16,020 nucleotides of DNA from Acetobacteraceae bacterium (GTDB taxonomy: Bacteria > Pseudomonadota > Alphaproteobacteria > Acetobacterales > Acetobacteraceae): positions 2,025 to 18,044 of the forward strand of contig PLSZ01000611.1 in the NCBI GenBank assembly GCA_003164305.1. The letters run 5' to 3'. The notes beneath the pieces were generated by a model. It did not search any database. It was not told the origin of the DNA and worked only from the letters and a program-made list of their open reading frames with translations. Numbering within the stretch: the stretch's first letter is position 1; each line of letters opens with the position of its first letter. Made by a program: the position numbers and the translations under genes. Positions 5,513 to 11,433 of the stretch are shown piece after piece.

Positions 5513-6488
5513 CCCGGATAAGGGACCTCACTTGCTGACTTTGGTTCAGCTCCTCGATCACGCTAGCAAAAGGCTTCCTCCCGCTCGTTATGTTTGGGGG
5601 GTTGTCGCTTTGGCCGTTGTGGTGGCCGCGATCAAGCTACTACTCGGTCTCAACCAAGTCGCTTTTGTGGCATTGTCCGCAACGTTCGTTGGGATGATCC
5701 TATTTTATATTTTTGCGCAAATTGGGAAGACTTCGCATCCGGTTATTAAATGGTCCGGCCACGCTCTCTTGATCGTAACCGCTATCGCCTACGTGACCTT
5801 GATACTATCCACAGCGTCGTTTGTGTTCACGTGCTGGCCGCCGGTTTTGGCCCATCTTTATGGCTTCGCGGAGGTATGCAAGGAAGCGCCATATCGATCC
5901 TCGGTCGAAGACTTGCGCGCGTCGGTTCAGATCGCGTCCACGGGAAATGATGAGCTAAACGCAACATACCTATTCCGTAACTTAGGAATGCAGACTGCGT
6001 TGGTTAGCGGCGTGTATCTGTTCGAAGTCGTGAGGAAAAAGGGATTTGACGACCCAAAAGATAATGTGAACTTCTGTGATTCTGTGAAGCCAGATACATT
6101 GCTTGTGTTGAATACAATGGCGCCGATAATGGGAAGAGGTTCGCAGGTTGGCAATGACGATCAAAAGAGTAGTCAATACCATCCAATATCGCTTCTGGTA
6201 GATGGCACAGCGTGGGACCGAGGCGCTCCGATTCCCATAGAGGGTGGGAAAGCTAGGACCGTATCTGCCAAATTCACAATCGAACCGAGCCACACAAAAG
6301 ACATTAACATACTTGTGCTTTGTCCGATGATTTCAACAATGGATATAATGAATTTGGGAGGAACCGCGATTTGTAGAGGACTCGCGGTTACTGTAACAGG
6401 CAACGCCCGCTTTGAAAGCCGATCTACACAGCAATTCCGCATCCTCCCGCATCCTTCTGGCGTAGCCTGCCCAATAGCGACCCAGTGA
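5505..6488 (+). CDS. Three-helix membrane protein with C-terminal extracytoplasmic domain, function unknown
   Basis: This 327-residue protein has three hydrophobic segments: about 29-48 (YVWGVVALAVVVAAIKLLLG), 52-73 and 86-108. Positive charge in the N-terminus and in the 74-85 loop puts these inside, leaving residues ~109-327 in the periplasm. That domain looks beta-rich and contains five cysteines (C125, C191, C273, C290, C322) plus C110 at the membrane edge, so disulfides are possible. The N-terminal block resembles a three-helix module that recurs in uncharacterised bacterial proteins near defence and signalling genes; this is recollection, not a search result. GAGG seven bases upstream supports the ATG at 5505, which overlaps the HEPN-like stop by 8 bp. 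Low GC and tight coupling suggest the two act together, for example as a cytoplasmic effector with a membrane sensor or anchor. No function is claimed. Confidence 0.75.
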   Translation: MTDPDKGPHLLTLVQLLDHASKRLPPARYVWGVVALAVVVAAIKLLLGLNQVAFVALSATFVGMILFYIFAQIGKTSHPVIKWSGHALLIVTAIAYVTLILSTASFVFTCWPPVLAHLYGFAEVCKEAPYRSSVEDLRASVQIASTGNDELNATYLFRNLGMQTALVSGVYLFEVVRKKGFDDPKDNVNFCDSVKPDTLLVLNTMAPIMGRGSQVGNDDQKSSQYHPISLLVDGTAWDRGAPIPIEGGKARTVSAKFTIEPSHTKDINILVLCPMISTMDIMNLGGTAICRGLAVTVTGNARFESRSTQQFRILPHPSGVACPIATQ

Positions 6489-6566
6489 TACACGGGGCGC
6501 ACTTGTCATAATGGAATCTTATCCGGCTTTGGATATGCACACTCCATCAGTTGCTGGCCAACAGCC

Positions 6567-6594
6567 GTCGGTGCAACGCTCCAACGGCACCGAC
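6567..6594. terminator. Possible hairpin terminator after the membrane-protein gene
   Basis: GTCGGTGC (6567-6574) and GCACCGAC (6587-6594) form a perfect 8-bp stem with a 12-nt loop about 80 bp past the membrane-protein stop. There is no good T-run after it, only GAATTTCCCTT. It could end the resolvase-HEPN-membrane transcript, or be incidental. The rest of 6489-6655 holds nothing recognisable. Confidence 0.3.
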
Positions 6595-6655
6595 CACGCC
6601 GCCTGAATTTCCCTTAAATCTTGCGTCCGCCAATCCTCCGCGGTAGGAACAAAGC

Positions 6656-6973
6656 ATGATCAACGCCGTTCTCGACGATCCGATCCTACCTCCGGCAAGC
6701 TCTGGATGCAGTGTACGGCACGCGCCTGGAACGCGTCGCGCTCCACGGATCACGCGCGCGCGGTGCATCGCGACCGGACTCCGATTATGACGTGGCGGTT
6801 TTCTTGCGCGATTCGCCGGACCGGGTGCGGAAGTTGAACCGCCTGGCCGACATCGTCACCGATGTGCTTTATGATGTCGGCGGGGTTGTGCACGCGATGC
6901 CGTATCATGCCGGTGCTTACAACGAGCGCCGCCGTTGGTGCACGAGATACACTCGGATGACGTCGCTCTGTGA
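6656..6973 (+). pseudogene. MNT-type nucleotidyltransferase (antitoxin half of an MNT-HEPN module), frameshifted
   Basis: Reading from the ATG at 6656 gives MINAVLDDPI. The nucleotidyltransferase continues only in another frame: YLRQALDAVYGTRLERVALH, then GSRARGASRPDSDYDVAVFL. A one-base insertion near 6686 would explain this. The core has the intact GSRARG and DSDYD catalytic motifs of minimal nucleotidyltransferases. Near 6930 the frame shifts again: PLVHEIHSDDVAL followed by TGA 6971-6973 is the expected C-terminal end, but it is in the first frame (a one-base loss after YNER). Family members of about 105 residues pair with HEPN toxins and AMPylate them to neutralise them. Two opposite shifts make a non-functional relic most likely; two sequencing errors are the alternative. 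The overlapping GTG of the HEPN remnant confirms where the original gene ended. Confidence 0.7.
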
Positions 6974-7071
6974 CGCCGGAAACCAGCGCCTTCCTCGCGG
7001 AAGCCAAAGAGTTTCTCGACCGCGCCTGGCGCCGCCTCCAAACGCGCGACCGTGACCGTCACCATGATTGA
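6970..7071 (+). pseudogene. Truncated HEPN toxin (N-terminal remnant of the MNT-HEPN module)
   Basis: A GTG at 6970 overlaps the restored MNT stop (GTGA). It encodes VTPETSAFLAEAKEFLDRAW and a little more, 33 residues in all, before TGA at 7069. The opening matches the N-terminus of HEPN proteins paired with MNT antitoxins (pattern MTPExxxFLxKAxxxLxxA). A complete HEPN partner has roughly 120-140 residues and an R-x4-6-H motif, all of which is missing here. Similarity fades near 7050, exactly where the Fic gene begins, so the rest was probably deleted or displaced when fic arrived. Too short to be a functional toxin. Confidence 0.55.
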
Positions 7072-7843
7072 GATGGACCAACTTCTGGAACAAATCGCCG
7101 CGAAGAAAGCCGAGCTCGACCGGCTTCGCGCGCTGGCACCCGGGGGATTGCGGAATCTTGAGCACGTCCACGACCTCGAACTGACCTACACGTCGAACGC
7201 GATCGAGGGCAACACGCTCACGGCATCGGAGACGATGCTGGTGATCGAGCAAGGCATCACGATTGGAGGCAAGCCGCTCAAGGATCACATGGAAGCGATC
7301 GACCACCATGAGGCGATTCGTTATGTGCGCCAGCTCGCCCGCCAGGGAACGCGCCTCACCGAAATGGACGTGCGCACGTTGCACAGCCTGGTCGTCAGGC
7401 GATCAGAGCCGGACATCGCCGGACAGTACGCCAATCAGGGACGCTTCGTGCTGACCGAGACCGGGCGGCACGCGTTTCCGTCGCCGTCCGAAGTACCGGC
7501 GCTGATGGGCGACCTCGCGACATGGCTCGCGGCGGCACCCGATACTCCGGCGACGGCGTTCACCGCGCACCGGCGATTGGTGGAGATTCATCCGTTCGAC
7601 GATGGCAATGGCCGGACGGCGCGGTTGCTGATGAACCTGCTTTTGTTGCGTGGCCTGTATCCGCCGGTCGCGGTGCGGCCGATCGATCGGCCCGCGTATA
7701 TTCGCGCGTTGCAGCAAGCCACGCCTGAGAGTTTCGATCGCCTCCTCCATGAGCGACTGGACGAGACTCTGGGAGAGTACCTGAGCGCCTTGAACGCCGC
7801 GCTTCCCACCCCAGCGCCGAAAGATGAGGAACCGAAACCGTGA
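7064..7843 (+). CDS. Fic-family AMP-transferase (class II)
   Basis: This 259-residue protein has the complete Fic motif HPFDDGNGRTAR (H176 to R187), with the catalytic histidine and the phosphate-binding GNGR. Fic enzymes transfer AMP from ATP to hydroxyl side chains of target proteins. The inhibitory motif SNAIEGN (S44, E48) lies N-terminal to the Fic core, which defines class II (self-inhibited) enzymes. Family-typical segments include LEHVHDLELTYTSNAIEGNT, QGITIGGKPLKDHMEAIDHHEAI and AGQYANQGRF. The N-terminus is a predicted coiled helix. Start choice is uncertain: GTG 7052, ATG 7064 and ATG 7073 are all in frame and none has a strong ribosome site. ATG 7064 is used here. The gene begins within the remnant HEPN frame, so it may use the old MNT-HEPN promoter. 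It carries no separate antitoxin gene, as expected when the inhibitory helix is internal. Confidence 0.9.
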   Translation: MIEMDQLLEQIAAKKAELDRLRALAPGGLRNLEHVHDLELTYTSNAIEGNTLTASETMLVIEQGITIGGKPLKDHMEAIDHHEAIRYVRQLARQGTRLTEMDVRTLHSLVVRRSEPDIAGQYANQGRFVLTETGRHAFPSPSEVPALMGDLATWLAAAPDTPATAFTAHRRLVEIHPFDDGNGRTARLLMNLLLLRGLYPPVAVRPIDRPAYIRALQQATPESFDRLLHERLDETLGEYLSALNAALPTPAPKDEEPKP

Positions 7844-7845
7844 AT

Positions 7846-7879
7846 GAGGGGGTTCCCGCCGAAATACCCGAAACCCCTC
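7846..7879. terminator. Possible bidirectional terminator between fic and the amidohydrolase
   Basis: GAGGGGGTTC (7846-7855) can pair with GAAACCCCTC (7870-7879) at 9 of 10 positions, with a 14-nt loop. It sits exactly in the convergent gap of the two genes and includes the amidohydrolase stop. There is no long T-run on either side, so efficiency is uncertain. Confidence 0.4.
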
Positions 7880-8903
7880 AACCCACCGCCGGCAGCGTGT
7901 AAAACCCCGCGGCGGTTCGGTGGAACAGGTCGGCTTTTTCCTCATCCGAGCACGCCGCGGCGATGCGCTTGAACGCGTTCCATAACACGGGATACGCGCA
8001 CATCCCTTTATCCACCGGAAAGTTACTTTCGAACATGCAACGGGACGCGCCGAACGCCTCAATCGCGGTTTCCATGTAGGGCCGCCACGCGGACGCCATT
8101 TCTCCCGAGCCAGGCGGCAACGGCTGATGATGATAGCCGAAGCCGTTCACGTTCATCGCCAGACCGCCCAGCTTGACGAACAGATTGGGACAGGACGCCA
8201 GATCGCGCATGGCGGCGGACCATTCGGCGAAAACCTCGGCGCGGCGGGTCTCGTACGGGCCGACACCCAACGGGCCGCCGAGATGATTGAGCACCACCTT
8301 CCCGTCCGGCACGGCGCGCAGCAGATCGAGCAATTCCGGCAGTTGCGGGTGATAGCACCAGGCCTCGAACGTCAGGCCCATGGCGCCGGTACGGGCGACG
8401 CCGGCGCGGAACGCGGGATCGAGAAATAAGCCGGGCGGCGCGCCGGGCGGGGCCGTGGGCGCGATGGCGTCGTCGTACGTGGCACTGTGGCGAATGCCTT
8501 TGAACCGCCCTCCCCCGGCGGCGATATGGGCCTGCAACACCGGTTCGATCCGGTCGCCCAATCGGCAATCGGCGTGGCCGACGATGCCGGCGGCGGCACG
8601 AAAGTCCAGGGATCCGCTCGCCTCGGCGATGGCGGCGACAAATTCGGTTTCGCCGACCGGACGCATCTCCTCCAGGCCGTCCTTGCGATAGGCGGAGCCG
8701 CACTGAATGAACACGGTGGCGCGAATGTCATGACCGGTGCCGACATCCCCGGCCAGGTCGTCGAGCAGATACGGATCGGGTCGCGCGCGCCACAAATGGT
8801 GGTGCGGATCGATGATCGGTTGGTCCGGATCCAGCACGTCCTCGCTCAGGCGGACGAGCCATTCGGGACGCACGCGCGGATGCGGAAACGGAACTCTGCT
8901 CAT
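7878..8903 (-). CDS. Amidohydrolase-family TIM-barrel hydrolase (Amidohydro_2 / COG3618-like)
   Basis: This 341-residue protein has the metal-binding opening IIDPHHHLW (H34, H36), then VVLNHLGGP (H207), LFVKLGGL (242-248) and FESNFPVDK (291-299). These are the landmarks of the group that hydrolyses lactones of aromatic-acid pathways and related esters. In many relatives the late motif reads SDxP with a catalytic aspartate; here the position is asparagine (SNFP), a variant I associate with one subgroup. Substrate is unknown. It is cytoplasmic, with no signal peptide. A GGGGGA element sits about eight bases before the ATG. It lies 55 bp downstream of the GT2-GT4 gene on the same strand and is probably cotranscribed. 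Nothing else in the window points to aromatic degradation, so its link to glycan genes may be accidental. Confidence 0.85.
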   Translation of the reverse strand: MSRVPFPHPRVRPEWLVRLSEDVLDPDQPIIDPHHHLWRARPDPYLLDDLAGDVGTGHDIRATVFIQCGSAYRKDGLEEMRPVGETEFVAAIAEASGSLDFRAAAGIVGHADCRLGDRIEPVLQAHIAAGGGRFKGIRHSATYDDAIAPTAPPGAPPGLFLDPAFRAGVARTGAMGLTFEAWCYHPQLPELLDLLRAVPDGKVVLNHLGGPLGVGPYETRRAEVFAEWSAAMRDLASCPNLFVKLGGLAMNVNGFGYHHQPLPPGSGEMASAWRPYMETAIEAFGASRCMFESNFPVDKGMCAYPVLWNAFKRIAAACSDEEKADLFHRTAAGFYTLPAVG

Positions 8904-8905
8904 GG

Positions 8906-8950
8906 ACGATTCCCCCTGGGACGGTGCCCCTTGGAACGATGACCCTCTGT
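8906..8950. repeat. Three imperfect 15-bp tandem units in the GT-amidohydrolase gap
   Basis: ACGATTCCCCCTGGG (8906-8920), ACGGTGCCCCTTGGA (8921-8935) and ACGATGACCCTCTGT (8936-8950) are clearly related units in + orientation. The first contains the ribosome-binding site of the amidohydrolase. It probably arose by local duplication. Confidence 0.5.
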
Positions 8951-8958
8951 TGGGTCGA

Positions 8959-11220
8959 TCAGGCCATGGCGGCGGTCGCCTCGCAAGCCTCCTGGCCGCG
9001 CGCGGGGGCGGCCGGGGAAAGCTCCAGCGCGCGCAGCAACGACAGGCGCTGCGCCGCCTCGCTGAACCGGTCCCGGGCGTAAGCGGCCGAGGCGACGCTG
9101 GTCCGGTGCCACAACTCGTTGTCGGTCAGCAACTCGCACACGGCGGCGGCGAACGCGGTGGGGTCGCTCTCGATCGGCGCCACGTGCCCGACGCCCGGCA
9201 GGCCTTGCGCGCCGGATGGCGTCAGCACGGCGGGAACGCCATGCCACAGCGCCTCCACCGTCTTGAGTTTCACGCCCGCCCCACTCAACAGCGGGACGAC
9301 GGCGACACGCGCGCGCCGATACCAGGCGTTTAATTCCGCGTCCGAGACGTTGGCGAACAGGCTGATGCCCGGTTCGCGCAAAGCGGCGACGGAGGCGGAG
9401 GGTTTCGATCCCACGATCGCCAGCCGCGCGTCCGGCACGGCGGCCAGGATGGCCGGCATGACATGTCGGACAAACCAGGCGGCGGCCTCGGCGTTGGGCG
9501 GATGGCCGAAGCCGGCGACGAACAGGATCCACGGCGCGCCGCCGTCCGGTTCGATACCAGAACGAGATTCACTTTCAGGCGATTTCCCAGGTGATCCAAA
9601 CGCATACGGAACGACCGCGCGCGCGGTGACCGACGGCGCCAGCGCGCGCACCGTGGCGACTTCCTCCTCCGACGGATAGAGCACGATGTCGGCGTCGCGC
9701 CAGATGCCGGTTTCGATCTCCCGCATGTCCTTCGCCGCGCGCCGCTGCCGCGGGTCGCCGGTCAGCAGGAATTGCGCCCGCAGACGCTGGAAATGCAGGT
9801 CGTGACCGTAATAGGCCACGCGCGCGGCGGTGCCGGCGCGGACGACCGGCAGGCAGATCTCGGCGACATCGGGCCGGCTCAGCAGCACCAGATCCAGGTC
9901 CGCGCCATTGGATCTGAGCCATTCGGACAGCGCGGTCTGGTGCGGGCCGTACAGCACCTCGACACCCAGATCCTGCAGCGCCTCGGTATAGCCTGGCGTG
10001 CGATAAAGATTGAATGGCCAGAAGCGAACCACCACCCCCGACGCCAGCAGCGCGCGGATGAAGGCCAGCATGGTGCGCGATCCGGCGTCGCGGTCCGGCT
10101 CGGGCACGTAATGATCCACGATCAGCACGATCGTGCGATCCCGCGCGCGGTCCCTGGCGCGCGGCACATGCGTTCCGTTCAGGAAATGATCGCGGCGCAG
10201 CACGCCGTGCCAGGTTTCCAGGAACCTCGCCTGATTGATCACCTGATGCGACTTGACGCCGCGCCGAAGATCGCGGCCGTGCGAAGCGCCCTCCACGTGA
10301 ATGATTTCGGAGCGCGGCTGATAATACGTCCGCAAACCTTTCCGGCGCAGGCGGAACGCCAGGTCGGAGTCCTCGCAATAGGCCGGCGCGTATGTCTCGT
10401 CGAAGCCGCCCACGCCCTGGAACACCTCGCGGCGGACAAGTAACGACGCGCCGGAGCAATAGTCGGTCTCCCTGACATAGTTGAACTCCGGCGCGGCGGG
10501 ATCAGAGCCCAGACCATAATTCCAGGCGGAACCGTCGTTCCACAGGATGCCGCCGGCCTCCCGCAACCGTCCGTCCTGGCCAAGCAGTTTGGAGCCGGCG
10601 AGCCCGGCGTCCGGCCGCGTGGCGAACACGTCCAGCAGGCGGTCGAGCCAGCCTGGCAGCACCTCGGTATCGTTGTTCAGGAACAGCAGGAACTCGCCGC
10701 GGGCCGCGCGGGCGGCGGCGTTGCAGGCGCGGATGAACCCCAGGTTACGCTCGTTGCGCAACAGGCGGATGCCGGGGATGCCGGTCAGCGCGGCGATCTC
10801 GGGCCCGGGGAAAGCGTCATCGACGAGGATGATCTCGATGGCGGCGGCGGGGGGATGCGCCTGGATCGAGGCGAGGCAGCGTAACGTGAGAGACAGTTGC
10901 CCGTAGGTCGGGATGATGACCGAAACGAGCGGGGTTTCCGACAATGGCAGAACAAGATCCCCGGGCGCGATGTCCGGACGCTCCGGCACCGCGCGGACGG
11001 TCGCCCCGGCCAGGATGTCGCCGCGCAGACGCGCCCGCAGGCCCGCGCCGAGCCGGGAGGTGACATTCCACCACAGGAACAGAACCGCCCGGCGGAACCC
11101 GGCGCCCAGAGCGGGGGACGCGCGATCGAGCAGCCGCGACAGGCGCAGCACGGCGGCCAATGTCGCGCAGGCCAGCGTGCGGATCGAAGGCAGGAGGGCA
11201 TTGGTCGCGGCGATCGCCAT
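8959..11220 (-). CDS. Two-domain glycosyltransferase, GT2 fused to GT4
   Basis: This 753-residue protein joins two enzymes. Residues ~95-340 are a GT2 (GT-A fold) domain: PLVSVIIPTYGQLSLTLRCL, LVDDA (132-136), RNLGFIRACNAAARAARGEF and the nucleotide-sugar DxD region LNNDTEV (181-187), then YCEDSDLAFRLR (281-291). Residues ~362-735 are a GT4 (GT-B fold) domain: VLIVDHYVPEPDRDAGSRT, DIVLYPSEEE, ILFVAGFGHPPNAEAA (565-580) and GAGVKLKTVEALWHGVPAV (647-665). The N-terminal ~90 residues contain a hydrophobic helix region (13-50) that may hold it at the membrane. Two transferases in one chain suggest consecutive sugar additions to a surface polysaccharide. The linker at 541-561 (SPESESRSG) is encoded by noticeably AT-richer DNA. 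GGTGAG upstream of the ATG supports the start. It is divergent from the 11434 operon and followed by the amidohydrolase. Confidence 0.9.
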   Translation of the reverse strand: MAIAATNALLPSIRTLACATLAAVLRLSRLLDRASPALGAGFRRAVLFLWWNVTSRLGAGLRARLRGDILAGATVRAVPERPDIAPGDLVLPLSETPLVSVIIPTYGQLSLTLRCLASIQAHPPAAAIEIILVDDAFPGPEIAALTGIPGIRLLRNERNLGFIRACNAAARAARGEFLLFLNNDTEVLPGWLDRLLDVFATRPDAGLAGSKLLGQDGRLREAGGILWNDGSAWNYGLGSDPAAPEFNYVRETDYCSGASLLVRREVFQGVGGFDETYAPAYCEDSDLAFRLRRKGLRTYYQPRSEIIHVEGASHGRDLRRGVKSHQVINQARFLETWHGVLRRDHFLNGTHVPRARDRARDRTIVLIVDHYVPEPDRDAGSRTMLAFIRALLASGVVVRFWPFNLYRTPGYTEALQDLGVEVLYGPHQTALSEWLRSNGADLDLVLLSRPDVAEICLPVVRAGTAARVAYYGHDLHFQRLRAQFLLTGDPRQRRAAKDMREIETGIWRDADIVLYPSEEEVATVRALAPSVTARAVVPYAFGSPGKSPESESRSGIEPDGGAPWILFVAGFGHPPNAEAAAWFVRHVMPAILAAVPDARLAIVGSKPSASVAALREPGISLFANVSDAELNAWYRRARVAVVPLLSGAGVKLKTVEALWHGVPAVLTPSGAQGLPGVGHVAPIESDPTAFAAAVCELLTDNELWHRTSVASAAYARDRFSEAAQRLSLLRALELSPAAPARGQEACEATAAMA

Positions 11221-11349
11221 GCTTGCTCACCATTGGTCTGGATTTGACCGGGGTAAGCAGGTGTGACGGGAAGTTATGGAAATACGGTTAAGGAAAGCCT
11301 GAACATACACCGGCGCTTCGCGCCTCCAGAGGAGCCGGTATCAGCGCCT

Positions 11350-11371
11350 CAATCGTGCCTCATCACGATTG
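11350..11371. promoter_or_regulatory. Perfect palindrome in the leader of the glycosyltransferase operon
   Basis: CAATCGTG-cctcat-CACGATTG is an 8-bp perfect inverted repeat, 63 bp before the ATG at 11434. GCCTCA occurs three times around it (11346, 11357, 11375). It could be an operator or an RNA hairpin in the 5' leader. No convincing -35/-10 pair was found in the 213-bp divergent gap. Confidence 0.45.
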
Positions 11372-11433
11372 TATGCCTCAGGGGAGTTCGGCATGGTGCG
11401 GGCTCGCGAGCGTGTCCGCCCAGTAAGGAACCG

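Noticed and set aside
6534..6608. 24-codon frame starting MHTPSV between the membrane protein and the MNT relic
   Set aside because: It has no ribosome site, no recognised similarity, and contains the hairpin stem.
11263..11433. 57-codon N-terminal extension of the double GT4 protein
   Set aside because: It crosses the palindrome and has no domain similarity; AAGGA supports ATG 11434.
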